This document shows positions 1 through 7,216 of a stretch of DNA of 14,733 bases, piece after piece (positions within the stretch are counted from its first letter, which is position 1; every line of letters starts with the position of its first letter). This DNA is from Acidobacteria bacterium UBA2999. GTDB taxonomy: Bacteria > Acidobacteriota > Vicinamibacteria > Vicinamibacterales > UBA2999. Location: contig DDZV01000042.1 of assembly GCA_002346475.1 (NCBI GenBank), positions 1 through 14,733 on the forward strand, read 5' to 3'. The position numbers and the translations under genes were made by a program. The notes below the pieces were generated by a model. It ran no database searches and had not been told where the DNA came from. It was given only the letters and a program-made list of their open reading frames with translations.

Positions 1-2
1 GA

Positions 3-1142
3 GGCCCTGACCGCGATGGTGCAGTTCCATCCTTTCAGTTGCCAGAGGGGAAATGGCCAGAAAGGCTCATCCGGCGCTGGACAGTTGAGGTAGGGCAGGG
101 GTACGCCGCACCATTATTAATAGGCGACAGAATTTATAGTTACACACGGCAGGATGATGACGAGGTAATGCAAGCACTGGATGCTTCATCAGGAGAGACG
201 ATTTGGCGTTCAGCGTACCCTGCTTTTTTTGAGATGAATCCAGGTACTCGGTACCATGGCCCCGGGCCAAAATCTACACCAGCATTTGCAGACGAGCGAC
301 TTTTTACGTTGGGTATGACTGGCATTGTAACTGCTTTTGATGCTGTTACTGGAAAGCAGTTATGGCAGCACCCTGCCACACCTCAACAACCAAGGTTTCA
401 CACTGCGATGTCTCCAATTGTCGATGGTGATCTTGTCATCATTCATGTTGGGGGGCATGACGACGGAGCTTTAACAGCTTTTGATGTAGCAACAGGTGAG
501 GTTCGTTGGGCATGGGATGGAGATGGGCCTGCCTACGGTTCACCGATGGTTTTTGATCTTGCTGGTACACGACAAGTGGTGACTTTCACACAGAAGCATC
601 TTGTTGGAGTGTCTCTGGAAACGGGAGACCTGCTCTGGAGTCGTACATTTGAGACGCATGCGACTACGACATCACAAACACCTATTCTTTTTGGTGACAT
701 GGTTATTCAAGCTGGGCGTGGGAATGGTTTTACAGCATTTCGTGTAGTACGTCAGGGAGATTCATTTATCACTGAGGATGTTTGGCATACCGATGAAGTG
801 TCGTTGCATATGACGAATGGTGTGGTTGTAGACGGTGTCTTGTTTGGGATGTCACATTTTAATAGCGGGCAATATTTTGGTTTGGACCTGACGACGGGAG
901 AAGTTCTTTGGAAAGGGTCACCGCGTCAAGGGGCGAATGCTGCAATTGTTCGCTCGGGGAATATAATTTTTTCTCTTGAAGAAGATGCTGAGCTTCTCGT
1001 TGTTCGAAGTAGTCGGACCGGACTTGAGGAGTTAACGAGGTACACAGTAGCTGACAGTGCAACTTGGGCGCAGCCAACATTGTCTGGGAACCGATTGTAT
1101 GTCAAAGATGTATCGTTATTGACACTTTGGACTCTAGATTAA
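3..1142 (+). CDS. PQQ-binding-like beta-propeller protein (5' end outside window)
   Basis: The reading frame is open from base 3 and begins with GPDRDG, which matches the N-terminal part of many secreted PQQ-like/BamB-like propeller proteins (usually W-x-x-F/W-R-GP-x-RDG). The true start therefore lies upstream of the window, and the TTG at 39 is only an internal codon. At least five blade motifs of the type D-x-x-TG-x-x-x-W are visible: SSGETIW, VTGKQLW, ATGEVRW, ETGDLLW and TTGEVLW. This fixes the fold as an eight-blade-type PQQ/quinoprotein-like propeller. Proteins of this kind are normally exported and are either quinoprotein dehydrogenases or scaffolds; the residues that would bind PQQ cannot be judged here, so a catalytic role is not claimed. 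A small gene follows 38 nt downstream on the same strand and may be co-transcribed. Confidence 0.85.
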   Translation, partial: GPDRDGAVPSFQLPEGKWPERLIRRWTVEVGQGYAAPLLIGDRIYSYTRQDDDEVMQALDASSGETIWRSAYPAFFEMNPGTRYHGPGPKSTPAFADERLFTLGMTGIVTAFDAVTGKQLWQHPATPQQPRFHTAMSPIVDGDLVIIHVGGHDDGALTAFDVATGEVRWAWDGDGPAYGSPMVFDLAGTRQVVTFTQKHLVGVSLETGDLLWSRTFETHATTTSQTPILFGDMVIQAGRGNGFTAFRVVRQGDSFITEDVWHTDEVSLHMTNGVVVDGVLFGMSHFNSGQYFGLDLTTGEVLWKGSPRQGANAAIVRSGNIIFSLEEDAELLVVRSSRTGLEELTRYTVADSATWAQPTLSGNRLYVKDVSLLTLWTLD

Positions 1143-1180
1143 GTTGAGGTTGCACGAGAGGTCAGATTCCTTCTACATCT

Positions 1181-1450
1181 ATGGCTCGAGTTGACCCTTC
1201 GGCGCTGACAGAGAGCGAGCTGATTTACTTGGCAGCTTCTCTTAATGAGGCACGGCAAGCTGAAGCTCTTCTGACCAATCAGGGTGTTGACTATGCTGTT
1301 CAGGTCAAGCCTTTTGGTTTCACTTTATTGGGATCTCAGCGAAATGGTGCTGCATTCTATGTAGCTGTTGCCCAAGCTGAATATTGCCGATCCCATTTAG
1401 AAACAGCCGGTCTTGGCCTAGGCGTAGTTAACGAAGACGACTCAGTTTAA
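1181..1450 (+). CDS. Small conserved protein, DUF2007-like
   Basis: This 89-residue soluble protein has no signal peptide or membrane segment. The layout is an N-terminal ELIYLAASLNEARQAEALL helix, then a short strand region (GVDYAVQVKPF), a G-A-A-F-Y-V-A-V strand and a final helix (QAEYCRSHLETAGL). A protein that starts with 'gets its value from several residues, then EAxxxxxxL' and ends with a helix is reminiscent of the DUF2007 'putative prokaryotic signal transducing protein' fold, a small ferredoxin-like alpha/beta unit. The match is from memory of the pattern and is tentative. The ATG at 1181 lacks a clear Shine-Dalgarno. It sits 38 nt after the propeller gene and is followed by a hairpin, so it may close a two-gene transcript. 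Its function is unknown. Confidence 0.6.
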   Translation: MARVDPSALTESELIYLAASLNEARQAEALLTNQGVDYAVQVKPFGFTLLGSQRNGAAFYVAVAQAEYCRSHLETAGLGLGVVNEDDSV

Positions 1451-1463
1451 AGAGTATGTTTAG

Positions 1464-1508
1464 CAGACATCACTCCAGATCTGATTTGAGTGAAGACTAC
1501 ATTGTCTG
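1464..1508 (+). terminator. Nested inverted repeat, possible terminator
   Basis: An inner stem pairs CACTC-(C bulge)-AGAT at 1471-1480 with ATTT-GAGTG at 1484-1492, leaving a 3-nt loop. An outer pair CAGACA (1464-1469) / TGTCTG (1503-1508) encloses it. AATTTT follows. It begins 13 nt after the stop codon at 1450 and lies before the MscS gene. The T-tract is not immediately next to the inner stem, so it may be a weak terminator or simply a structured spacer. Confidence 0.35.
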
Positions 1509-1561
1509 AATTTTAGAACACTGGACAATATCGATGCCCCTAATTCTCTGAGGTTCCATTC

Positions 1562-2521
1562 ATGATTGAGACTTTTGGCACCGCGTGGGAAACTTTGGTG
1601 GTCATTTTCAGCAAACAACTTTTTTCAATTGGTACAACATCAGTCACAGCGCTTGGATTAGTCCAAGTACTAGTTGCTGTTGTGGTGGCGATCCTTGTCT
1701 CGCGGGCAATACGTGGCGCTCTTTCTAGGATAGGTCTTCGGTGGGCCCCTGAAGACCGGTCAGCGTTATACACAATCGGTCGGATTATTCACTATGCAGT
1801 ACTGACTTTTGGATGGGCAGTGGGTTTGTCAATCATTGGTGTTGACTTAACAAACCTTGCTGTTTTACTTGGAGCTCTTGGGATTGGCATAGGTTTTGGA
1901 CTTCAGGATACTGTTGCAAATTTCATTGCAGGAGTAATTATCCTGTTCGAGCGACATGTGCGAGTACATGATTTTATCGAGCTTGAATCTGGTTTAGTTG
2001 GTGAAGTACGGGAAATCCGTATGCGTGCAACCAGAGTTGTTACTAATAACAACATTGATATCTTAGTACCGAATTCAGAATTTATTCGTGGCAGGGTGAC
2101 TAACTGGACGCTCGACGAAGCTGATCGAAGGATTCGGGTGCCATTTGGCGTGGGTTACGGTAGTGATAAGGAAAAGGTACGTAAAGCTGCACTAGAGGCA
2201 GCGACCCGTGTACCACACACGTTAACTGGCATGGCACATCGATTGCCTCAGGTTTGGCTTGTTCAATTTGGTGATTCTAGTTTAGATTTTGAGTTAGTTG
2301 TTTGGCTAACGCCAGAAGCAGTAAAACTGCCATTCTTGGTGAAGGCTGAGTACCTATGGGAGATTCACAGCTCCTTAATGGAGCATGGTATCGAGATTCC
2401 ATTCCCTCAACGTGACCTGCACTTAAGGAGCCTCTTCGGCCTTGATGAGAAGACAACACGGGCGTGGGTCGCTGAAAGACAGAGCCTCGATGATTCGCAA
2501 CGCGCAGTAAAAAATCCCTAG
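1562..2521 (+). CDS. MscS-family mechanosensitive ion channel
   Basis: This 319-residue inner-membrane channel would open on membrane tension to release solutes during hypo-osmotic shock. Three membrane segments are visible at about residues 31-48, 74-94 and 98-131. The third is the pore helix, with the Gly/Ala-rich LLGALGIGIGFGLQDTVAN pattern and the IILFER end that is typical of the MscK/MscM-like C-terminal modules. The beta domain follows (about 135-185) with the signature VPNSEFIRGRVTNW (169-182), then the alpha/beta cytoplasmic cage to about residue 290. Its length fits a compact MscS without the long periplasmic extension. The ATG at 1562 is supported by GAGG at 1550-1553 with an 8-nt spacing. 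The TPR gene follows 16 nt after the stop. A weak sigma70-like pair (TTGTCT at 1503, CAATAT at 1527) lies upstream. Confidence 0.93.
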   Translation: MIETFGTAWETLVVIFSKQLFSIGTTSVTALGLVQVLVAVVVAILVSRAIRGALSRIGLRWAPEDRSALYTIGRIIHYAVLTFGWAVGLSIIGVDLTNLAVLLGALGIGIGFGLQDTVANFIAGVIILFERHVRVHDFIELESGLVGEVREIRMRATRVVTNNNIDILVPNSEFIRGRVTNWTLDEADRRIRVPFGVGYGSDKEKVRKAALEAATRVPHTLTGMAHRLPQVWLVQFGDSSLDFELVVWLTPEAVKLPFLVKAEYLWEIHSSLMEHGIEIPFPQRDLHLRSLFGLDEKTTRAWVAERQSLDDSQRAVKNP

Positions 2522-2537
2522 TGCTTGTGATTCTCCA

Positions 2538-3155
2538 GTGTTGATAAGAGGAATTTTATTAAGCGGCAGTGTTTTCTTTGTGTCTGTCGTTTCTGCGACA
2601 CAGCAACCACAGTCGTTATTTGATCAGGCCGTGCGTGATTTTTCTTCAGGACGTATTGAGGAATCTGTGGCAGGGTTTAATGCATTAGTAAAACTTCAGC
2701 CAAAGCGTGCGCCATATCTTTGGCAACGGGGCATTGCGCTTTACTACGCTGGTCAATACAGAGAGTGTCAGGTTCAGTTTGAGTCACATCGGATAGTTAA
2801 TCCGAATGACGTTGAAAACGCAGCGTGGCATTTCCTTTGTGTGGCACGTGCGGACTCACTAGAGGCGGCTCGCGCGAGGTTGCTGCCTGTTGGTCCTGAT
2901 TCTCGTGTTCCCATGCGTGAAATTTACGAGATGTTTCAAGGGGTTCGATCTCCAGACAATATTCTGGCAGTCGATTGGGGTGACCCTCGTTCAAGGTTCT
3001 ATGCGGAGTTGTATGCAGGGCTTTACTTTGAGATTCTTGGAAACCGAACACGAGCCCTACGCCACCTGACGGTCGCTGCAGCCGATCGTTTTGTAACGAT
3101 TGGTGGCTATATGCACATGGTGACGCGTGTGCACTTAGCTGCACGTATCCAATGA
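2538..3155 (+). CDS. Secreted tetratricopeptide-repeat protein
   Basis: This 205-residue protein starts with a probable signal peptide: a short basic start, a hydrophobic core LLSGSVFFVSVV, then a likely cleavage after SATQ or VSA at about residues 19-22. At least two TPR-type helical hairpins follow, roughly FDQAVRDFSSGRIEESVAGFNALV and the next unit with LWQRGIALYYAGQYRECQVQFE (about residues 28-95). The middle and C-terminal parts continue as helices (AELYAGLYFEILGNRTRALRHL). It is probably a periplasmic or envelope scaffold; no lipobox Cys is seen. The GTG at 2538 is the chosen start; a TTG at 2541 is an equal alternative and no Shine-Dalgarno decides between them. It lies 16 nt downstream of the MscS gene, so the two are probably co-transcribed. 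Confidence 0.8.
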   Translation: MLIRGILLSGSVFFVSVVSATQQPQSLFDQAVRDFSSGRIEESVAGFNALVKLQPKRAPYLWQRGIALYYAGQYRECQVQFESHRIVNPNDVENAAWHFLCVARADSLEAARARLLPVGPDSRVPMREIYEMFQGVRSPDNILAVDWGDPRSRFYAELYAGLYFEILGNRTRALRHLTVAAADRFVTIGGYMHMVTRVHLAARIQ

Positions 3156-3229
3156 CCACTGTCTTGCCTACAACTTCACTGACTGCGGAGAGCCGGACTA
3201 GAACTTCATTCGACGCATCGATGCCCGGC

Positions 3230-3252
3230 GGGCGGGTCAACGGGGACGGGGG
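3230..3252 (+). other. Canonical G-quadruplex motif
   Basis: Four G tracts of 3, 3, 4 and 5 bases (3230-3232, 3234-3236, 3242-3245, 3248-3252) are separated by loops of 1, 5 and 2 nt, which satisfies the G3+N1-7 rule on the plus strand. It lies about 75 nt past the TPR stop codon and directly abuts the stop codon of the HNH remnant on the other strand. Folding is inferred from the pattern only. Confidence 0.6.
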
Positions 3253-3345
3253 TTAGATCGACGCGGACTTAGTCCGATTACAGCGTTTGCATAACAGTTG
3301 AATGTTGCGTTCGGTGTTAGAGCCGTTCTTTGACCACGGGATACT
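3253..3345 (-). pseudogene. Remnant of an HNH endonuclease (C-terminal end)
   Basis: Read on the minus strand, about 30 codons ending at the TAA (3255-3253) spell IPWSKNGSNTERNIQLLC followed by KRCNRTKS. This is the conserved C-terminal part of HNH nucleases of the D-H-I-x-P-W-S-x-G-G-x-N-x-x-x-N-x-Q-x-L-C-x-x-C-N-x-x-K type, including the LC-x-x-C zinc-binding pair. The Asp-His expected just before I-P-W reads Ser-Asn, and no start or N-terminal domain is present. Upstream, the same frame runs into the 3' end of the CxxCH-protein gene (stop at 3356-3358), where it is only a shadow frame. It is best read as a decayed tail left after deletion of the rest. It could alternatively be an inserted fragment. 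Confidence 0.7.
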
Positions 3346-3355
3346 GTTGCTCGCG

Positions 3356-4630
3356 CTACTGATGAATGTCTGAAAAGTAATCTGGAAGGCCTGGTTTGGT
3401 ATCACGGAGAATTTCAATAATAGCTTGGCGATCGTCCAATGCCAGGCGCGCATAAACAGGGTCTGATGCTTGTCCGGATAATATTGTCCACATTCTTTGA
3501 TAGATGGCGTTTTGAGTTTCAGGTGGTAAGGCATCGAATGCCGGCGAGTAAATCATATAACTACAAGGATAACGTAGCAGCCTGCGTTGCAGGTCCAGTT
3601 GTCGAAGTGATCGTCCCTTCCTATCGTACGGCCTAGTAGCCGAGAACCTTTTTGTAAATCCAGACGATCCTTGCACTGGAGTTGGAAGCGGAGTTTCATC
3701 AATAAATAGTAGATAGTCCACAAGTTCAGTGACTGTATTGGTGTTTAGAAGCCAGTCAGAGTTTTTTTCGTAGTCGGCCACCCTTGCTTCCCAGCCCAGG
3801 CGTGTCAAAAGATTGATTACCTGTGACTGGTGGTTCAGTACAAGCAACGCAGCTACGTCACTATGCGGTGTCAGGTAGGGAGAGGTATCTAATACGTTAT
3901 CAAGGCTTTTGAATATGGGGGCTCGTGCAGTACGAACGTAAGATTTTTCTACATGGTGGACTGGGACATTGCCAAGATGCACAGTGGGTGTTTGCAATCC
4001 AGTCACGTACCAGCCACCCCAACGTTCAGTGATGGGTGTTCGATGATCTACTACCCAGCCTTGTGCATACTCGTTTGGATTGTCTGATAACGGGAGCATG
4101 CTCATGATAAGAAAACCCGGAACATTGCCAGTAAAGGGTGTTAGGTGGCATTGAAGACAGCGTTCGTTTCTTTGGAAGGTTGGTTTTTTTTCTAGATTTT
4201 GTTCAAGGGAGTAAAAAATAACTCCTTGCCTGGGATCTTGAGCTGCAATTTCAAGAGTGCGACTATTCGGTACCCAACCTACTGCAACTGTGTCATTGAA
4301 GTACAGTGCGCGTGGGTTTGCTGGAGAAATCTGTTCTGATTGAAAGCTTGTTTCAGAGAAGACTAGTGTTTGAGTGTCTGGATGGATCTCAAGTTTGTTT
4401 AAGACAGAACTGAGATAACCATATCCTTTCTCGAATTCCAACTCATCTGTGTTAGCTACAAGTTTTTTATTCAGCGTTGCTACAGCATCGAAGGTTTCTC
4501 GTGTGGAATATTGAAGGGCTGGATGGTCTGCTGGGATACTGATGTTGTTAGAGAATTGTTCGTTGGTAGCGGTAGTGAGAAAGATTGTGAAATACAACGA
4601 GATCGTGATACCCCAGACAACTTTTGACAT
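3356..4630 (-). CDS. Secreted protein with a single c-type haem motif (CxxCH), function unknown
   Basis: This 424-residue protein has an N-terminal hydrophobic segment (about residues 5-21) that looks like a signal peptide. It carries one haem c attachment motif, CLQCH at residues 158-162, preceded by FQRNER and followed by LTPFTGNVPG. Conserved-looking blocks around it include NPRALYFNDTVAVGWV (105-120), AAQDPRQGVIFY (129-140) and a Trp-rich ERWGGWYVTG (202-211). The large size with a single CxxCH is unlike a small cytochrome c. Similar unnamed proteins occur in Acidobacteriota, to my recollection. It is probably a periplasmic haem protein with an unassigned redox partner. The ATG at 4630 is preceded by a TATACT box 13 nt away. 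It is last in the minus-strand cluster after a 118-nt gap, so it probably has its own promoter. Confidence 0.8.
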   Translation of the reverse strand: MSKVVWGITISLYFTIFLTTATNEQFSNNISIPADHPALQYSTRETFDAVATLNKKLVANTDELEFEKGYGYLSSVLNKLEIHPDTQTLVFSETSFQSEQISPANPRALYFNDTVAVGWVPNSRTLEIAAQDPRQGVIFYSLEQNLEKKPTFQRNERCLQCHLTPFTGNVPGFLIMSMLPLSDNPNEYAQGWVVDHRTPITERWGGWYVTGLQTPTVHLGNVPVHHVEKSYVRTARAPIFKSLDNVLDTSPYLTPHSDVAALLVLNHQSQVINLLTRLGWEARVADYEKNSDWLLNTNTVTELVDYLLFIDETPLPTPVQGSSGFTKRFSATRPYDRKGRSLRQLDLQRRLLRYPCSYMIYSPAFDALPPETQNAIYQRMWTILSGQASDPVYARLALDDRQAIIEILRDTKPGLPDYFSDIHQ

Positions 4631-4641
4631 GCTAATATTGA

Positions 4642-4654
4642 CGAGTATAACTCG
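4642..4654 (-). promoter_or_regulatory. Candidate -10 box inside a perfect palindrome
   Basis: The arms CGAGT and ACTCG flank a 3-nt centre, and on the minus strand the centre reads TATACT (4649 to 4644), a near-consensus -10 hexamer. The ATG of the secreted CxxCH-protein gene lies 13 nt further on, which predicts a leader of only a few nucleotides. A palindrome over a -10 could be a repressor operator. No convincing -35 was found. Confidence 0.4.
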
Positions 4655-4748
4655 GACTTTTACTTAAAAACCCAATAGATTGATAGGCAGTGTCAGAGTA
4701 ATGGGAATATACCGCTTGTTACCCTGCGACGGTTGCTTAATTAAGATA

Positions 4749-5768
4749 TTAGCTCGTGCGTTCTGGGTCCCACTTAAGACCCAATTGAATGATTCGCTCA
4801 AGCAGATCTTCATAAGAGATTTTTGCTTTTTCAGCAGACTCTGCAAAATCTTCACCATAAGACAAGTTGGGGTTAGGGTTAGCTTCTAGTACAAATACAC
4901 GTCCCTGTCTGTCAAGTCTAAGATCTATACGGGCATAGCCACTTAGGCTGAGAACTTGATAAACCTGTTTAGCAAGGTGTTGAATGTGGTCAATTGTTTT
5001 ATTGGGGAGTCTTGCTTGGTAGGTTGTAACCCCATACTTTTTTTGGTGTTTGGCGCTTGACTTGATCTGTTCTGTAGCAATACGCCAACGATTGTCAGGC
5101 ATGCGTCTAAAGACCATCTCCCACACTGGAAGCACCTGTAGTTTTTCATTACCAATTACCCCGACATAAAGTTCACGACCATCAATAAACTGCTCAACGA
5201 TTGCGGATGTTTCAAGAGTGTTATGAATAAACTGTACGCGGTTTTTAAGTTGGTTGATATTTTTCACTACTGAAGCTTGTGAAATGCCTACCGAAGCTTC
5301 ATAGAAGAGGGATTTGACAATTAAGGGAAATGTAAGATTTTTTGGAACAGCTACTTTTTGTCCAGGGCGCACCACAAAGAATTCCGGCACAGGAATTTTG
5401 TGGTATGCCAAGAGTTTTTTAGAGAGTGACTTGTCACGGGCGAGAGTCATACCACGTGGGTTACAGCCAGTGTAAGGTACTCGGAGCAACTCAAGGTAAC
5501 TGACTAAGTTCTGATCAAATGTTGTGACACCGTCAAAGGACTCCATTAAGTTGAAAACAATATTTGGTTGCAAGCGTGCCAGGGTTTGATGAATTTTAAG
5601 AAGATCGTCATCAACGCCAAGTAGCTCAACTTTGTGTCCTTGCTCCTGAAGTGTGACGATGATGTCGTACTCCATTTTCCATTCGGCGTTGACAAGGTCA
5701 ATGCCACTAGGATCAGTGGGCGGGACAAGGTGTTTATGGGCGAGCACGAGGATCCTATTTTTTTTCAC
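4749..5768 (-). CDS. ATP-grasp ligase, D-alanine-D-alanine ligase-like
   Basis: This 339-residue cytoplasmic enzyme has a pre-ATP-grasp domain (residues 1 to about 105, with VFNLMESFDG at 71-80). The ATP-grasp domain follows: LARDKSLSKKLL (109-120), the phosphate-binding strand and loop LIVKSLFYEASVGIS (149-163), the adenine-linker VEQFIDGREL (191-200), and metal ligands in ARIDLRLD (279-286) and VLEANPNPNL (293-302). This is the DdlA/B/RimK-type layout, joining an acyl-phosphate to an amine. It is not a canonical Ddl, which has a different N-terminal E-x-S pattern and normally ends EVNT-x-PG, so the substrate is unknown. The GTG start lies 19 nt after the hemG stop, with GAAAGGG about 13 nt upstream. 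A C8 run and an A8 run flank the start codon. A GTG at codon 8 is an alternative start. Confidence 0.85.
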   Translation of the reverse strand: MKKNRILVLAHKHLVPPTDPSGIDLVNAEWKMEYDIIVTLQEQGHKVELLGVDDDLLKIHQTLARLQPNIVFNLMESFDGVTTFDQNLVSYLELLRVPYTGCNPRGMTLARDKSLSKKLLAYHKIPVPEFFVVRPGQKVAVPKNLTFPLIVKSLFYEASVGISQASVVKNINQLKNRVQFIHNTLETSAIVEQFIDGRELYVGVIGNEKLQVLPVWEMVFRRMPDNRWRIATEQIKSSAKHQKKYGVTTYQARLPNKTIDHIQHLAKQVYQVLSLSGYARIDLRLDRQGRVFVLEANPNPNLSYGEDFAESAEKAKISYEDLLERIIQLGLKWDPERTS

Positions 5769-5778
5769 GTGGGGGGGG
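5758..5778 (-). repeat. Twin homopolymers (A8 and C8) flanking the ATP-grasp start codon
   Basis: On the minus strand, a run of eight C (5778-5771) lies between the ribosome-binding-like GAAAGGG and the GTG start at 5768. A run of eight A (5765-5758) fills codons 2-4. Length changes in C8 would alter the Shine-Dalgarno spacing, while changes in A8 would shift the reading frame. Confidence 0.75.
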
Positions 5779-5787
5779 TCGCCCTTT

Positions 5788-7170
5788 CTAGTCTATTTGC
5801 GAGTTTGTGAATTTAGCTGCTTGAACAGCTGTTGCTCGGCCGTCATCAATGCAATCTGGAATTCCTATTGCTTGGAAACCGCTACCTGCTAGAAAGATTC
5901 CTGGCACATTTGTTAATTGTTGTTGAATGTCAACAATGCGGTTATGGTGACCAACTTCGTACTGTGGACTTTTTTGAGTCCATCGGTAAAGACGCGTGAA
6001 TAGCGGAGGACCAGAAATGTGAAGCACTTGTGATAATCCATTTCTAGCCATTTCAATCAACGTATCATCTGAGTGTTCGAGGCAGTTTTGGTCTCGACCG
6101 CCACCGAGGAAACCACGAAGGAGCACGCAGCCTTCTGGTGCTCTGTTAGGCCATTTAGAACTCACCCACGTAGCTGCTAATAGTGGATTGGGTTCAACTC
6201 GTGGGACTACAAACCCTGTTCCGTTTAGCGGATGATCGATTTGTCGTTTGTGATAACCGAATGCAACGGTTGCTGTGGATGCGTAAGTAATTTTATTGCA
6301 AAGGCTTGACAGCGTAGTGTCAATACCACGTAGTAGGCCAGCAGCAACATATGCTGGCACTGCTAGTACAACAGCACGCGCTCGAATAGGACCATTCGAG
6401 GTTTTCAGTAGAAACGTACCAGTTCTTTGCATATCTGTAATACGTGTAGACAAAGCAAGTGTTTGAGGAGGCAGTGCATTCACGAGGTGTTCAACAAGTT
6501 CACCGATACCACCTGGCAATGATACAAATGCGCCTTTTGATGACGTAGGTGTTTGAAGAGTTCTGAATGCTTTTAGAACACTTCCAAAATGGTTTTCTGC
6601 TTCGACTAATCTAGGGAACAAAGCACGAACGGAGAGTCGGTCAACGTCACCTGCATGAATACCTGCCAGTAAAGGTTCGGCAAGATATCGGACTGCTTCG
6701 TTACCGAAGCGTCGTTGCACAAACGCAGCAATAGTTTCATCATTATCTGTATCTCGCTTAGCCAACAATGGTTCTAGTGCCATGCGTACCTTGCCTGGCA
6801 ATGTAAAAAGACTGGAGCGTGCCAAAGCTCCCAAGCGTAAAGGAAAACCAAGGAAGGATCCCTCTGCTAAAGGGTGAAGTTGCTTATCCCTAAGAATATA
6901 AGAAGTTCGAGGTGGAAGAGTGGTTTGTAAGCGCTCAGCAATTCCAAGTTCTTGGCAGAGTTTTAAGGCTGCTGGCTTTTGTCTGAGAATTGCATCTGGT
7001 CCTGCGTCAATAATCCAGTCATCAAACCGCTCTGTCAGAATAACGCCGCCAGGGCGGTCTCCTGCTTCAAATACACGGAACTGAATGCCATGCTTGCTTA
7101 GCTCATAGGCAGCTGAGAGTCCAGCGATGCCACCGCCGACGATAGCAATGTCCAGAATAGGGGCAGTCAC
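5788..7170 (-). CDS. hemG: Protoporphyrinogen oxidase, HemY/HemG type (FAD-dependent)
   Basis: This flavoprotein oxidises protoporphyrinogen IX to protoporphyrin IX with oxygen as acceptor; Gram-positive relatives (HemY) use coproporphyrinogen III. From the chosen start it is 460 residues. The Rossmann motif IAIVGGGIAGLSAAYEL is at 8-24, followed by EAGDRPGG (35-42) and the family signature IDAGPDA (54-60). The C-terminal FAD-binding block IFLAGSGFQAIGIPDCIDDG lies near the end. The start is set at the GTG (7170-7168) because AAGGAG lies 12 nt upstream and the flavin motif then starts as usual for the family. A TTG at 7209 would add 13 residues but has no Shine-Dalgarno. It follows hemE directly, and the ATP-grasp gene follows 19 nt later, which indicates one operon. 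Confidence 0.93.
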   Translation of the reverse strand: MTAPILDIAIVGGGIAGLSAAYELSKHGIQFRVFEAGDRPGGVILTERFDDWIIDAGPDAILRQKPAALKLCQELGIAERLQTTLPPRTSYILRDKQLHPLAEGSFLGFPLRLGALARSSLFTLPGKVRMALEPLLAKRDTDNDETIAAFVQRRFGNEAVRYLAEPLLAGIHAGDVDRLSVRALFPRLVEAENHFGSVLKAFRTLQTPTSSKGAFVSLPGGIGELVEHLVNALPPQTLALSTRITDMQRTGTFLLKTSNGPIRARAVVLAVPAYVAAGLLRGIDTTLSSLCNKITYASTATVAFGYHKRQIDHPLNGTGFVVPRVEPNPLLAATWVSSKWPNRAPEGCVLLRGFLGGGRDQNCLEHSDDTLIEMARNGLSQVLHISGPPLFTRLYRWTQKSPQYEVGHHNRIVDIQQQLTNVPGIFLAGSGFQAIGIPDCIDDGRATAVQAAKFTNSQID

Positions 7171-7182
7171 TGCTTCGATGGT

Positions 7183-7188
7183 CTCCTT
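7183..7188 (-). promoter_or_regulatory. Ribosome-binding site deciding the hemG start
   Basis: AAGGAG on the minus strand (7188-7183) lies 12 nt before the GTG at 7170. It falls inside the reading frame that opens at the TTG at 7209, which favours the shorter hemG product. The spacing is somewhat long. Confidence 0.4.
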
Positions 7189-7216
7189 GCTCTCCGACTT
7201 GAAGGTCAAATTTTAT

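Larger units (their letters stand above)
3156..3355. other. Convergent intergenic region, GC-rich and palindrome-rich
   Basis: This 200-nt gap separates the TPR gene (+) from the secreted CxxCH-protein gene (-). It contains a perfect 10-bp palindrome GCATCGATGC (3215-3224), a four-tract G-run (3230-3252), an inverted repeat CGGACT-t-AGTCCG (3264-3276) and an HNH endonuclease remnant on the minus strand. Its GC content is visibly higher than that of the flanking genes. No intact gene is seen. Confidence 0.7.

Noticed and set aside
39..41. TTG at 39 as the start of the propeller gene
   Set aside because: The frame stays open to base 3 with the family motif GPDRDG upstream, so the gene is cut by the window edge.
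2797..3240. A 147-codon open frame antisense to the TPR gene
   Set aside because: It lies mostly opposite a convincing TPR coding region, has no recognisable motif and has a composition typical of a shadow frame.
3181..3260. Possible group II intron domain V, because GAGCCGG appears near an HNH remnant
   Set aside because: The required 34-nt hairpin with a matching 3' arm is missing, and GAGCCGG is on the strand opposite the HNH remnant.
3253..3534. A 93-codon open frame on the minus strand as a complete gene
   Set aside because: Only its last 30 or so codons look like a protein family. The rest is the antisense-frame shadow of the 3' end of the CxxCH-protein gene, so it is listed as a remnant and not as an intact gene.
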